A DNA stretch of 64,000 nucleotides from an uncultured Christensenellaceae bacterium (GCA_910587365.1 CAJUKJ010000007.1:7501-71500); one strand, 5' to 3'; numbered from the stretch's first letter, positions 16,140 through 25,205 are shown. Notes: a model not told the origin generated them from the sequence alone. Made by a program: numbers and translations.

Positions 16140-17435
16140 ATGAAGTACACTCAGGCAGTCGGCGAAAAAAGCACGGTTAAGCTTTCTATCGCATTTTCAG
16201 AAGAAGAATGGCAGGACGCATTAAATAAGTCCTATGCAAAAATCAGGGGCAAATATTCCGTTCCCGGTTTCAGAAAGGGCAAGGTTCCCAGACCCGTGCT
16301 TGAAAACTATTACGGTAAAGGCGTTTTATACGAAGAGGCGTTCAACCATCTCTATTCTACCCATTATCCCGAAATCCTCGGTAAGGAAAAGGATAATTTC
16401 ACGGCTGTGGGCGAGCCTTCGCTTGAAGTCGAAGATATGACCGATGGAAACGGCGTGGTTCTTGCCGCAGTCGTACCCGTTAAACCCGAAGTGACTATCG
16501 AAGCTTATACAGGTTTAAAAATCAAAAAGTTTGAATATAATGTATCCGATGAGGACGTTGACAAGGAAGTCAATAAAATACTCGAAAGCTCGGCTGAGGA
16601 CGTTGAGGTTACGGACAGAGCCTGCAAATTAGGCGATAAAGTCAATATCGACTTTTCGGGCAGCGTTGACGGCGTTAAGTTCCCCGGCGGTACTGCGGAC
16701 GGTTACGACCTCGTACTTGGCAGCGGTTCGTTTATTCCCGGCTTTGAAGACGCTGTCGTCGGTATGAAGCTTAATGAAAACAGGGATATAAACGTGAAGT
16801 TCCCCGAAGATTATCAGGCTGAAAATCTCCGTGCGAAGGATGCGGTGTTCAATATCACGCTTAACAAGATAACCGAAAAGAAGCTTCCCGAATTAACCGA
16901 CGAATTTGTGAAAAAGCACGCAGGCGTAGACACTGTCGAAGAGTATAGGAATAAAGCCCGCACCCGTCTTGAAAAGAGCGCGGAAAATAAGAGCAGGGAC
17001 GAAACCGAAAATAGCATAATTTCCGAAATTTGCAAGCACGCAAAGGCGGAAATTCCCGATGCGATGATTGAAAACGAAATCGACAGAATGGTTCAGGATT
17101 TCAGCTACCGTCTTATGTATCAGGGACTTAAACTTGAAGATTATCTCAAATATATGCACCTTTCAATGGAGGACTTCCGTTCGCAGTTCAAAGCACAGGC
17201 ACAGCCCAGAGTTATGAGCCAGCTTGTAATCGACAAGATTATCAAGTCGGAAAATATCAAGGTCGAAGACGGCGAGCTTGACGCTAAGATTGAAGAACAG
17301 GCAAAATCCGTTGAAAAGACGGCTGAAGAATATAAGAAGACTATGGACCCCAGGCAGGTTGAATATATCACAAGCGATATAATAATCACTAAATTATTCG
17401 ACTTTTTGAAAGCAAATAACGAATTAACCGACTAA
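16140..17435 (+). CDS. tig: Trigger factor (ribosome-bound chaperone and prolyl isomerase)
   Basis: A 431-residue chaperone that meets nascent chains at the ribosome exit. The N-terminal ribosome-binding domain has the signature region VPGFRKGKVPRPVLENYYG (~39-57, equivalent to GFRxGKxP). The FKBP-type isomerase domain spans ~150-240 (GDKVNIDFSGSVDGVKFPGG, FIPGFEDAVVGM), and the helical C-terminal domain follows. Length is standard. It heads the tig-clpP-clpX-lon-ysxC order conserved in Firmicutes. Confidence 0.96.
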   Translation: MKYTQAVGEKSTVKLSIAFSEEEWQDALNKSYAKIRGKYSVPGFRKGKVPRPVLENYYGKGVLYEEAFNHLYSTHYPEILGKEKDNFTAVGEPSLEVEDMTDGNGVVLAAVVPVKPEVTIEAYTGLKIKKFEYNVSDEDVDKEVNKILESSAEDVEVTDRACKLGDKVNIDFSGSVDGVKFPGGTADGYDLVLGSGSFIPGFEDAVVGMKLNENRDINVKFPEDYQAENLRAKDAVFNITLNKITEKKLPELTDEFVKKHAGVDTVEEYRNKARTRLEKSAENKSRDETENSIISEICKHAKAEIPDAMIENEIDRMVQDFSYRLMYQGLKLEDYLKYMHLSMEDFRSQFKAQAQPRVMSQLVIDKIIKSENIKVEDGELDAKIEEQAKSVEKTAEEYKKTMDPRQVEYITSDIIITKLFDFLKANNELTD

Positions 17436-17490
17436 ACAAAATATTTTGCTACCGCTTTAATTAAAACAAAAACGGGATAAAGGAGTAATT

Positions 17491-18072
17491 ATGGCATTAG
17501 TTCCTTACATCGTCGAACAGACTTCCAGAGGGGAGCGTTCATACGATATTTACAGCAGACTTTTAGAGGACAGAATTATATTTTTAAGCGGAGAGATTGA
17601 CGACGCGGTTGCAAACACCGTCGTTGCCCAGCTTATCTATCTTGAAGCAAAAGACCCCCAGAAGGATATTTCACTTTATATAAACAGCCCCGGCGGCTCG
17701 GTTTCCGCGGGACTTGCGATTTACGATACGATGAATTATATCAAATGCGACGTTTCCACAATCTGTATAGGTATGGCGGCGTCGATGGGCGCGTTCCTGC
17801 TTTCAAGCGGCGCAAAGGGTAAAAGGTTTGCCCTTCCCAACAGCGAAATTATGATTCATCAGCCCTTAGGCGGCGCGCAGGGTCAGGCAAGCGATATTAA
17901 AATAGCTGCGGAGCATATTCTCCGCACCAAACAGAAATTAAACGAAATCCTTGCCCAAAATTCGGGCAAGCCGCTTTCCGTTATCGAGCGCGACACCGAC
18001 AGGGATAATTACTTGTCGGCTAACGAGGCGAAGGAGTACGGTTTAATCGACAAGGTATTCTACAAGCGTTAA
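17491..18072 (+). CDS. clpP: ATP-dependent Clp protease proteolytic subunit
   Basis: A 193-residue serine peptidase, the barrel of ClpXP. The catalytic triad is visible as Ser98 (GMAASMGAF), His123 (IMIHQPLGG) and Asp172 (in DTDRDNYLSA). The N-terminus (MALVPYIVEQTSRGERSYD) keeps the propeptide and axial-loop region. GGAG precedes the ATG. It lies 55 bases after tig, with clpX following, so the partner ATPase is encoded next to it. Confidence 0.97.
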   Translation: MALVPYIVEQTSRGERSYDIYSRLLEDRIIFLSGEIDDAVANTVVAQLIYLEAKDPQKDISLYINSPGGSVSAGLAIYDTMNYIKCDVSTICIGMAASMGAFLLSSGAKGKRFALPNSEIMIHQPLGGAQGQASDIKIAAEHILRTKQKLNEILAQNSGKPLSVIERDTDRDNYLSANEAKEYGLIDKVFYKR

Positions 18073-18176
18073 AAATATAAATTCAATTCATTAATAATTA
18101 ATATTAACGCCGGGTAAACGCAAAGTGCGGTAAATTTCCGCCGCTTAGCGTTTCTACGGCAAAAGTAACCTCGTAG

Positions 18177-18203
18177 CAAATATTTTGCTGTGCAAAATAT
18201 TTG
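18177..18203 (+). promoter_or_regulatory. Perfect inverted repeat in the clpX leader
   Basis: CAAATATTTTGC (18177-18188) and its exact complement (18192-18203) enclose a 3-base loop, ending 5 bases before the clpX ribosome site AAAGGAG. There is no T-run, so it is not a normal terminator. It may be an operator or an RNA hairpin that tunes clpX. It does not match CIRCE or the CtsR box. Confidence 0.55.
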
Positions 18204-18219
18204 GGCGAAAGGAGAAGTT

Positions 18220-19446
18220 TTGAAAGAAAAAAGATTTTGTTCGTTTTGCGGAAAATCAGAAGATAAAGTCCACCGTTTAATCAGCGGACAGGACGGCGCG
18301 TGCATCTGCGACGAGTGCGTTACTATTTGCGGCGATATGGTAAAGGAGTTAGAGGTAACGGGACTTGAACCCGTTCCCCTTAAAAAACCTTCCGAAATAA
18401 AGGACGAGTTGGATAAATACATCGTGGGACAGGACGAAGCGAAAAAGGTTTTATCCGTTGCGGTGTATAACCACTATAAGCGCATAAACCATATGCCCGA
18501 CAAAAAGTCCGACGACAGCGAAGTGGAAATAGAAAAAAGCAACATTCTGCTGTTGGGCCCCACGGGCTGCGGAAAAACTTTGCTTGCGCGCACGCTTGCA
18601 AGAATACTCAACGTGCCGTTCGCATCTTCGGACGCAACCACGCTTACGGAAGCGGGCTATGTCGGAGAAGACGTTGAAAATATTCTTTTAAAGCTTATCC
18701 AAAACGCCGACTACGATATCGAAAAGGCGCAGCGCGGTATCATATATATAGACGAAATCGATAAAATCGCAAGAAAGAGCGAAAACGTATCGATTACCCG
18801 CGACGTATCGGGCGAAGGCGTGCAGCAGGCACTGTTGAAAATAATTGAAAGCACGGTTGCTAACGTCCCCCCGCAGGGCGGCAGAAAGCACCCGCAGCAG
18901 GAGTGCCTGAGGATAGATACGACTAATATTCTGTTTATCTGCGGCGGCGCGTTTGTGGGACTTGATAAAATAGTGCAGAAGCGCAAGGACAATACCTCGC
19001 TCGGCTTCGGCGGAAGCGTTAAGGATAATGAAGAAAACGCCTACGAAATGCTTGAAGACGTCAAACCTCAGGATTTGACAAGCTTCGGACTCATTCCCGA
19101 ATTTGTCGGGCGTGTTCCAATCGTAGTAAGTCTGCATCCGTTAAACGAGGACGCTTTGGTCAACATTCTGACCCGACCCAAAAACGCGATAATCAAGCAA
19201 TACCAGAAGCTTATCGCCATGGACGGAGTCAAGCTGACGGTAGAGGACGGCGCGGTACGCGAAATCGCAAACACGGCAATTCGTTTAAAGACGGGTGCAA
19301 GGGGACTGAGGACTATCATTGAAAGCTTTATGACTTCGGTAATGTATAAGCTCCCCTCGGAAAAGGACGTTGAAGAAGTTATCGTTACCAAAGAGTGCGT
19401 TACCGACAAGGCGGAGCCTAAACTCGTCTATAAAAAAACGGCATAA
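18220..19446 (+). CDS. clpX: ATP-dependent Clp protease ATP-binding subunit ClpX (TTG start)
   Basis: A 408-residue AAA+ unfoldase that feeds ClpP. The N-terminal zinc domain has CSFCGK and CICDECV (four Cys). Walker A is LGPTGCGKT (~113), Walker B IIYIDEIDKI (~178), and the sensor region and GFGG-containing loop are present. The start is taken as TTG at 18220: AAAGGAG sits 6 bases upstream and the protein then begins like other ClpX proteins (KEKRFCSFCGK). The in-frame ATG at 18190 falls inside the loop of the inverted repeat and has no ribosome site. Confidence 0.95.
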   Translation: MKEKRFCSFCGKSEDKVHRLISGQDGACICDECVTICGDMVKELEVTGLEPVPLKKPSEIKDELDKYIVGQDEAKKVLSVAVYNHYKRINHMPDKKSDDSEVEIEKSNILLLGPTGCGKTLLARTLARILNVPFASSDATTLTEAGYVGEDVENILLKLIQNADYDIEKAQRGIIYIDEIDKIARKSENVSITRDVSGEGVQQALLKIIESTVANVPPQGGRKHPQQECLRIDTTNILFICGGAFVGLDKIVQKRKDNTSLGFGGSVKDNEENAYEMLEDVKPQDLTSFGLIPEFVGRVPIVVSLHPLNEDALVNILTRPKNAIIKQYQKLIAMDGVKLTVEDGAVREIANTAIRLKTGARGLRTIIESFMTSVMYKLPSEKDVEEVIVTKECVTDKAEPKLVYKKTA

Positions 19447-19458
19447 AAATAAAAAATG

Positions 19459-19495
19459 ATGCGCCGAATTTGCTTTTAGGGCAGATTTGGCGCAT
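19459..19495 (+). terminator. Hairpin between clpX and lon (attenuator or processing site)
   Basis: A 15-bp stem with two G-U pairs (19459-19473 with 19481-19495, ATGCGCC... arm) and a 7-base loop. No T-run follows, so it may reduce rather than stop transcription into lon, or protect the upstream mRNA end. Confidence 0.5.
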
Positions 19496-19515
19496 ACTGT
19501 TAAATTGGAGTTTTT

Positions 19516-21822
19516 ATGGGTAAATTTGAAGATTTTCCTCTGCTTGCATTGCGCGGCAGAGTATTATTTCCCGACACCACGGTCAACTTCGACGTGGGCA
19601 GACCTATTTCCATTTCGGCTGTCAAAAGCTCGGCAGAGTACGAGTCGCGCCTGTTCGTATGCGCGCAAAAGCAGTCCGATAAGGAGGATATTACGGACGA
19701 GGACGTATACACCGCAGGCACGGTAGTAAAAATCCGCCAGATAACCCGCCTTCCCGGCAGTACTGTCCGTCTTACCGTAGAGGGGCTTTTTCGCGCTCAG
19801 GCAAGACAGGTCAGGAAGGAGAACGGGACTTATATCGCAACGGTTGAAGAAATAGTCCCCGTCCGCGGCGACAAGTCTTTGGAGGAAGCGTATTTTCGCA
19901 CCTCAAAGGAAATTTTAAAGGACATAACTTCAACGGACAGCCGTCTGTCAAAGGACGCGCTTTCCGCGCTTGACAGATGCTCCGACCCCGACGTGTTCGT
20001 AAACCTCGCCGCGCATTATCTGCAAATTAAAACCGAACAAAAGCAAGACCTTTTGCAGTGCGCGCGCACGGTTGACAGGTTAAAAAAGGTGGACAAGCTT
20101 TTAAACGACGAGCTGGAAATAATGCGTTTGGAACGCAAAATAAACACCGTCGTAAGGCAGAATATAGATAAAAACCAGAAAGAATACTATTTAAGAGAGC
20201 AGCTTAAAGCTATCCATTCCGAGCTTGGCGACGACGGCGAGGAATGCGACGAACTCAAAGAGAAGATTGAGGGTATGGATATGCCCGAAGAGGCGAAGAA
20301 TAAATGCCTTAAAGAGCTTTCGCGTATGTCCAGAATGCAGACCTCTTCGCCCGACTATAACGTTTTACGCGTCTATCTCGATTGGATGCTCGATATCCCG
20401 TGGAGCGAATGTACCGAGGATACCGAGGTGCTTGCGGACGCGGTAAAGGTGCTTGAAGACGACCATTACGGGCTTGAAAAGATTAAGGAACGCATAACCG
20501 AATATCTTGCCGTGTTAAAGCGGACGGGCGGACACAACGCGCCCATACTCTGTTTCGTAGGTCCTCCGGGCGTCGGAAAAACCTCTATTGCAAGCTCGAT
20601 TGCCCGCGCCCTCGGCAGAAACTTCGTCAGAATGAGCTTCGGCGGCGTCAAGGACGAGGCTGAAGTAAGGGGACACAGAAAGACCTACGTCGGCGCAATG
20701 CCGGGGCGCATTATAAGCGGAATGAAAAAGGCGGGTTCTATAAACCCCGTGTTCCTTCTTGACGAGGTGGATAAAATTTCGTCGGATATGAGGGGCGACC
20801 CCGCGGGCGCGCTTTTGGAAGTTCTCGACCCTGCGCAGAACTCGACCTTCGTCGACAGATACATCGAAGTACCTTACGATTTAAGCAAGGTATTGTTTAT
20901 AACCACGGCAAACAGTCTTGACACTATCCCCGTTCCCCTGCTTGACAGAATGGAAATAATCGAGCTTACGGGCTACACTCCCGAAGAAAAGCGTGAAATA
21001 GCAAAACGCTATCTCGTTCCCAGAAGGCGCGAAGCGAACGGACTTAAAGCTTCGGAAATTTCAATAACCGACCGCGCCATCGACGCTATAATCGACGGTT
21101 ACACTATGGAAGCGGGCGTGCGCGGTTTAGAGCGAAAGATTGACGCGGTATGCCGCAAAGCCGCAGTAAAGCTTTCGGACGGCAAAGCTAAAAAGCTTAG
21201 CGTAACCGATAAAAACCTTGAAGAAATTCTCGGTTCAAAGCGTTACGTTCGCGACGGCGGCGCGTTAAAGGGCGACGAGGTCGGCGCGGCTACGGGACTT
21301 GCCTGGACGTCAGTCGGCGGAACTACTTTGACTATCGAAGTTTCCGCAATGCAAGGTAAAGGCGACGTTCTTTTAACGGGCAAGCTCGGCGACGTAATGA
21401 AGGAGAGCGCGCGTGCGGCGATAAGCTATATCCGCTCCAACAGCGCAAGCTACGGAATAGACAACTCTCTGTTTGAAAAAACGGATATACACATTCACGT
21501 TCCCGAAGGCGCAACTCCCAAGGACGGGCCCAGCGCGGGTATTACTATGGCAACGGCAATACTTTCCGCGTTCACTCACAAACCCGTAAAGAAGAGTATT
21601 GCGATGACGGGGGAAATTACCCTTCGCGGCAAAGTTCTGCCCATAGGCGGGCTTAAAGAAAAGGCTCTTGCCGCATACCGCATAGGTATACACGACGTAA
21701 TTATCCCTGCCGAAAACCAGAAGGATTTAGAGGATATTCCCAAATCCGTCCGCGAAAGTATAAACTTTATACCCGTAACGGAAGTGGATACCGTTTTCAA
21801 AAACGCCATTCAAGGTATTTAA
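19516..21822 (+). CDS. lon: ATP-dependent Lon protease
   Basis: A 768-residue cytoplasmic protease that degrades misfolded and regulatory proteins. In order: the LON substrate-binding domain (~5-200), a coiled-coil helical stretch (~200-280), the AAA+ module with Walker A GPPGVGKTS (~350) and Walker B VFLLDEVDKI (~415), and the S16 peptidase domain with catalytic Ser673 in DGPSAGITMATA and the downstream Lys in GGLKEKALAA. Length is typical of LonA. It lies between clpX and ysxC as in many Firmicutes. Confidence 0.97.
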   Translation: MGKFEDFPLLALRGRVLFPDTTVNFDVGRPISISAVKSSAEYESRLFVCAQKQSDKEDITDEDVYTAGTVVKIRQITRLPGSTVRLTVEGLFRAQARQVRKENGTYIATVEEIVPVRGDKSLEEAYFRTSKEILKDITSTDSRLSKDALSALDRCSDPDVFVNLAAHYLQIKTEQKQDLLQCARTVDRLKKVDKLLNDELEIMRLERKINTVVRQNIDKNQKEYYLREQLKAIHSELGDDGEECDELKEKIEGMDMPEEAKNKCLKELSRMSRMQTSSPDYNVLRVYLDWMLDIPWSECTEDTEVLADAVKVLEDDHYGLEKIKERITEYLAVLKRTGGHNAPILCFVGPPGVGKTSIASSIARALGRNFVRMSFGGVKDEAEVRGHRKTYVGAMPGRIISGMKKAGSINPVFLLDEVDKISSDMRGDPAGALLEVLDPAQNSTFVDRYIEVPYDLSKVLFITTANSLDTIPVPLLDRMEIIELTGYTPEEKREIAKRYLVPRRREANGLKASEISITDRAIDAIIDGYTMEAGVRGLERKIDAVCRKAAVKLSDGKAKKLSVTDKNLEEILGSKRYVRDGGALKGDEVGAATGLAWTSVGGTTLTIEVSAMQGKGDVLLTGKLGDVMKESARAAISYIRSNSASYGIDNSLFEKTDIHIHVPEGATPKDGPSAGITMATAILSAFTHKPVKKSIAMTGEITLRGKVLPIGGLKEKALAAYRIGIHDVIIPAENQKDLEDIPKSVRESINFIPVTEVDTVFKNAIQGI

Positions 21823-21863
21823 AACGCGTATATACTTCGCATTTTATAAAAGAGGGTAAAAAT

Positions 21864-22445
21864 ATGCTGAAAATCACAAAAGCCGAATTTATCACAAGCG
21901 CGGCAAGCAAAGCGCAGTTCGTAAAGACTGACAAGCCGATTATTGCCGTGTGCGGTAAATCAAACGTGGGTAAATCGAGCTTTATAAATATGCTTGCGGG
22001 CAGAAAAAAGCTTGCCAAGGTTTCAAAAGAACCGGGCAGAACCCGCCTTATAAACTATTTCGACTTCGGCGCGTTTGTGCTTGCGGACTTGCCGGGGTAC
22101 GGCTTTGCCCGCGTTTCCAAGGAAGAAAAGGCAAAGTGGGCAAAGCTTCTTGACGAATTTTTTGCCGAAAGGGAGGCGGCGCACGTTTTCGCGCTCTGCG
22201 ATATCCGTCACGACCCAACGGCAGACGATAAGCAGATGATAGAGTACCTGTATTACAACATAATCCCGTTTACGGTAATCGCAACCAAGGCGGACAAGCT
22301 TTCAAAAGCCGCGTGCGCGCGCAGTGCGCAAAGCATAGCCGCAACATTCAAGTGCGGAAGCGGCGATATCCTTATAACCTCGTCGGAAACCCGTCAGGGA
22401 CTTGACAAAGTACTTGAAAGGCTTGAAAGTATAATTAATTTATAA
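21864..22445 (+). CDS. ysxC: Ribosome biogenesis GTPase YsxC/EngB
   Basis: A 193-residue GTPase needed for late 50S assembly. G1 is GKSNVGKSS (~32), G2/switch I is near EPGRTRLINYF, G3 is DLPGYGFA (~75), G4 is TKAD (~142) and G5 is TSS (~173). The family mark KVSKEPGRTR is present. It ends the proteostasis cluster and is followed by a terminator. Confidence 0.96.
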   Translation: MLKITKAEFITSAASKAQFVKTDKPIIAVCGKSNVGKSSFINMLAGRKKLAKVSKEPGRTRLINYFDFGAFVLADLPGYGFARVSKEEKAKWAKLLDEFFAEREAAHVFALCDIRHDPTADDKQMIEYLYYNIIPFTVIATKADKLSKAACARSAQSIAATFKCGSGDILITSSETRQGLDKVLERLESIINL

Positions 22446-22454
22446 ATTAACCGC

Positions 22455-22484
22455 AAAAAGACCTCTTGGACGAGGTCTTTTTTT
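22455..22484 (+). terminator. Terminator after ysxC
   Basis: AAAAAGACCTC, a 6-base loop, then GAGGTC and a run of seven T. A classic intrinsic terminator, closing the tig-ysxC cluster. Confidence 0.92.
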
Positions 22485-22547
22485 ACGCTGTAAGTTTTTT
22501 TGCAAAGCTTCGCTAAAATTATAATACTTTAAAACCAAAACCGCAAT

Positions 22548-22563
22548 CTGTCAAATTTCGACG
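22548..22563. repeat. 16-bp motif, copy 1 (CTGTCAAATTTCGACG)
   Basis: It recurs as CTGTCAAAATTCGACG at 25962-25977 (one difference) and CCTTCAAAATACGACG at 26407-26422. All three sit in the upstream regions of small genes. Possible operator of one of the small helix-turn-helix proteins encoded here. Confidence 0.45.
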
Positions 22564-22612
22564 TTTTTCGTTAGCAAAGTTGCATTAAAATATAGCACAG
22601 GAGATTTGGCTT

Positions 22613-22810
22613 ATGAAAAACGAAAAACAGCTTCTTCATAAATTTATTAATTTTCTTATAGGCAGTCTTGGCGAACTAAACCGTATGGTCAGGTCTGATT
22701 TCAACGACGGGGAGTTTTGGGCTTTTATCGAATGTCTTGAAATTCTCGGCGAATGGAGCGGGTTTAAAGAATACGGCATAAACGATATCGAAAAGCATTT
22801 TTCGGTATAA
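22613..22810 (+). CDS. Small hypothetical protein
   Basis: A 65-residue, mainly helical, acidic protein (MKNEKQLLHKFINFLIGSL, EFWAFIECLEILGEWSGFKE). It has a good ribosome site (AGGAG, 9 bases before ATG) and a strong terminator, so it is likely translated as its own unit. No family recognised. Confidence 0.65.
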   Translation: MKNEKQLLHKFINFLIGSLGELNRMVRSDFNDGEFWAFIECLEILGEWSGFKEYGINDIEKHFSV

Positions 22811-22820
22811 ATTAACCTTT

Positions 22821-22862
22821 AACGTCCCGCAGCGGTAATTGCGTTTACCGCTGCGGGACGTT
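22821..22862 (+). terminator. Strong hairpin after the 65-residue gene
   Basis: A perfect 18-bp stem (22821-22838 with 22845-22862) with the core AACGTCCCGCAGCGGTAA and a 6-base loop, followed by AAATATTTT. Probably a terminator, though the T-run is imperfect. Confidence 0.8.
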
Positions 22863-22883
22863 AAATATTTTCCGCATTTTTAA

Positions 22884-22912
22884 TTGATTTTTTCTTTCCG
22901 ATGACATATAAT
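22884..22912 (+). promoter_or_regulatory. Promoter of the sigma-factor operon
   Basis: TTGATT (22884-22889), 17-base spacer, TATAAT (22907-22912), about 60 bases before the sigma gene. The operon is therefore probably started by the housekeeping sigma rather than only by itself. Confidence 0.7.
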
Positions 22913-22973
22913 CAAAAAGCAAAATGGGTTTTTCAGACTTAAAACATTAAATTTTTCATTATCGATAAAAGTT

Positions 22974-23504
22974 ATGACGGAAGAAGAAAATAAGCAATTA
23001 GGCAAACTGATATTTGAAGTAGCCAAAAACAATAAAGACTTGTTAGTTGATATTTATGACAGGATAAAAGGTATTTTATACAGCGTAGGAAATACCTATT
23101 ACAGCAACTTAGAAGACTTGAAAGACTCTATTCAGGACCTTTTAGAGCAGATTCTTAAAAAAGCTAAAAAATTCAGAAAGAACGCTAACGCCTGTGCCTG
23201 GATAATGAAAATTTACAAAAATTCATTCATAAATTTCGACAGGCACGAAAAGGTTGAAAGGGAGTATCTGGAAAAGCTTATCGAACAGGTTCGCTCATCT
23301 TATTTGTCAAGCGACGATTATTTAAGCAGGTACGTCTTATATAACTACATACTCGATAATCTGAATAAGTTTGAACGGAAATTGTTCTATTACAGGTTTC
23401 TTTGCCAATTATCAATCAATGATGTGGCAAATATATTGGGTAAACCCAAAAGCACAATACAGTACCGTATTACCCAATTAGAGCAAAAAATAAGAAAATT
23501 ATAA
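22974..23504 (+). CDS. Sigma-70 family (ECF-like) RNA polymerase sigma factor
   Basis: A 176-residue protein. The first ~90 residues resemble sigma region 2 (LLVDIYDRIKGILYSVG, ACAWIMKIYKNSFINFDR). The last ~60 form region 4 with a helix-turn-helix (FERKLFYYRFLCQLSINDVANILGKPKSTIQYRITQLEQKIRKL overall). Spacing and length fit ECF sigma factors. The ribosome site is weak. Two genes downstream is a protein with the shape of an anti-sigma factor, so the three genes probably form one regulatory module. Target promoters unknown. Confidence 0.8.
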   Translation: MTEEENKQLGKLIFEVAKNNKDLLVDIYDRIKGILYSVGNTYYSNLEDLKDSIQDLLEQILKKAKKFRKNANACAWIMKIYKNSFINFDRHEKVEREYLEKLIEQVRSSYLSSDDYLSRYVLYNYILDNLNKFERKLFYYRFLCQLSINDVANILGKPKSTIQYRITQLEQKIRKL

Positions 23505-23574
23505 TTTTTTTCGTACGAATCGCCTCCTTGCCTTGTTTTATTATTATAGAATGTTTTACAAAGGAGGTGCATTT

Positions 23575-24450
23575 GTGGAAAATGCAACTACAAGGTTTCT
23601 TTTTTCAATTTTGGCTTTTGCGCTATGCGCAATTTTGTCGTTGACGCTGTTATGCGGCATTAAACCCGCTAAGGCGATAGCCGACAGCCAGTCCGTGTAT
23701 TGCGACGACGGTACATATAACGGAACGGGAACGCAGACAAGCGCGACTTATGATATTCCCTGCGACGACTATAAAGTTATCGACGGAGCTATGCATGGTT
23801 TTCCGCCTTCGTTCGGTAACGGCGATACTTCAATGTCTAACACCTGCGGGCCGCTTGCGGCTATGAATATCGTAACGTTTTACGACAGATGGTGTACGGA
23901 GCTTATTCCCGACTACGACCCGGGAGTGTTGTTCAGCTCGGGTTATCAGTATTGGACTGACAGAAATTTAGAGCAGACGGAAAAGGCAATAAGGTCGCTT
24001 TACAGCCTTATGAAGACAGCAGAACTCGGCGGTACGACTTCGGCAAATTTTAAAAGCGGATTAAAGGCATACGTTGAAAATGCAGGTTACAGCGTGTCGT
24101 ATACGTCCTTTTATAACGGTGCAACTTCCGTCAATTTAAGTAAACTTAAAACCGCTATCGGACAGATGAAAGTCGGCTTAATTATGTGCGAAAGGTTCAA
24201 CTTCGTTTCTAATATTATTATTTCTCCGGCAGATTCAATTGCAAGAATTGTAAAGGTAAACCATGACGCGGCACATATAATGGCGGTAACGGGTTGGGAA
24301 ACCTTTGCTTTTTATAAAAACGGCGTTACAGTCGCAACTGAAACGTTTTTGTGCGTAAGCAGCGGTTTCAGCTCAGGCGAAAGAGGTTACGTCCAGTTAA
24401 GCGACGGCTATCTCAATATTAACGAAGCATTAATTTATACAATTTCTTAA
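23575..24450 (+). CDS. Secreted C39-like (papain-fold) cysteine peptidase-like protein
   Basis: The start is GTG at 23575 because AAAGGAGG lies 7 bases upstream; an in-frame ATG at 23533 lacks a site. The 291-residue product has a signal peptide (TRFLFSILAFALCAILSLTLLCG, cut near AKA). The mature domain has SNTCGPLAAMNIVTFYDR with the candidate nucleophile Cys91, and NHDAAHIMAVTGWE with candidate His234, matching peptidase C39-like folds. It lies between the sigma factor and the anti-sigma-like gene. It may be the output or the sensor trigger of that module; activity is not shown by sequence alone. Confidence 0.72.
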   Translation: MENATTRFLFSILAFALCAILSLTLLCGIKPAKAIADSQSVYCDDGTYNGTGTQTSATYDIPCDDYKVIDGAMHGFPPSFGNGDTSMSNTCGPLAAMNIVTFYDRWCTELIPDYDPGVLFSSGYQYWTDRNLEQTEKAIRSLYSLMKTAELGGTTSANFKSGLKAYVENAGYSVSYTSFYNGATSVNLSKLKTAIGQMKVGLIMCERFNFVSNIIISPADSIARIVKVNHDAAHIMAVTGWETFAFYKNGVTVATETFLCVSSGFSSGERGYVQLSDGYLNINEALIYTIS

Positions 24451-24461
24451 GAGGTGTAATT

Positions 24462-25127
24462 ATGGAAGAAAATCAGGATTTATTTGAAAAACTCAGACAG
24501 ATCAGGGACAGCTATGACCCCGACCCCGATTTGGCAAACAGGGTAATTGAAAAAGTTAACCAGCGCGAGGCAACGGTTGCCTTTAAAAAGCCCGTACCTA
24601 AGTGGATATGGTATTTAATAGGCGGTATAATAGCCGCGTTTTTGGCTGTTTTCTTGCCCGTATATCTTACAAAAAACAATTCAAAGTTAGCCATATATTC
24701 TTCTGAAAGTATAATTTTTGAAGACATAAGCGATATGGACGGCTTTCTTTCGGAAAACAATTTAACTTTAAATTATTTCAAAACAGAACCTGAAAATAAC
24801 AGGCTTGCTAAAATAAAAGATAACGGTATTTATGCTTATATAACGCAAGAGTTTACCGGTATCGGAGAAAACGGATTTGATGTTGTTGTTCTTAACATGG
24901 TTTTATTGAAAAATGCGGAGTTTGAGTTCTATAATTCTTATAATTCACTTACAAACACCGCATCAATAGGAGGATTAGATATTAAATATTCTATTGTCAG
25001 CGAATTAACTAATAATAGAATTTACGCTAAATTTATTTTAAAAGGCAAAACATATTTCCTTCAAATAGACACACAAGACGGCGGTACGGCTGTTCTGGAA
25101 AAATACATCAATCAATTATTAAATTAA
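24462..25127 (+). CDS. Single-pass membrane protein, probable anti-sigma factor
   Basis: A 221-residue protein with ~45 cytoplasmic residues (LFEKLRQIRDSYDPDPDLANRVIEKV), one membrane helix (~46-68) and ~150 residues outside. The outer end (KYSIVSELTNNRIYAKFILKGKTYFL) resembles the DUF4367-type domains found on anti-sigma-like proteins. It lacks a recognisable zinc-binding HxxxCxxC motif. It follows the sigma gene in the same operon, 11 bases after the C39-like gene, with AAGAGG before its ATG. The anti-sigma role is inferred from context and topology. Confidence 0.6.
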   Translation: MEENQDLFEKLRQIRDSYDPDPDLANRVIEKVNQREATVAFKKPVPKWIWYLIGGIIAAFLAVFLPVYLTKNNSKLAIYSSESIIFEDISDMDGFLSENNLTLNYFKTEPENNRLAKIKDNGIYAYITQEFTGIGENGFDVVVLNMVLLKNAEFEFYNSYNSLTNTASIGGLDIKYSIVSELTNNRIYAKFILKGKTYFLQIDTQDGGTAVLEKYINQLLN

Positions 25128-25150
25128 ATATTAAAGCACGTTTAAAGGAC

Positions 25151-25181
25151 GGCGTTACTTTTTTAAGTAACGCCCCTTTTT
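25151..25181 (+). terminator. Terminator of the sigma-factor operon
   Basis: GGCGTTACTT (25151-25160), a TTTT loop, the complement (25165-25174), then CC and seven T. Confidence 0.92.
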
Positions 25182-25205
25182 TTGTGCAAAAAAATGGAGT
25201 GCAAA

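Noticed and set aside
18190..18219. ATG at 18190 as the clpX start
   Set aside because: It lies in a hairpin loop without a ribosome site; TTG 18220 has AAAGGAG at good spacing and gives the usual ClpX N-terminus.
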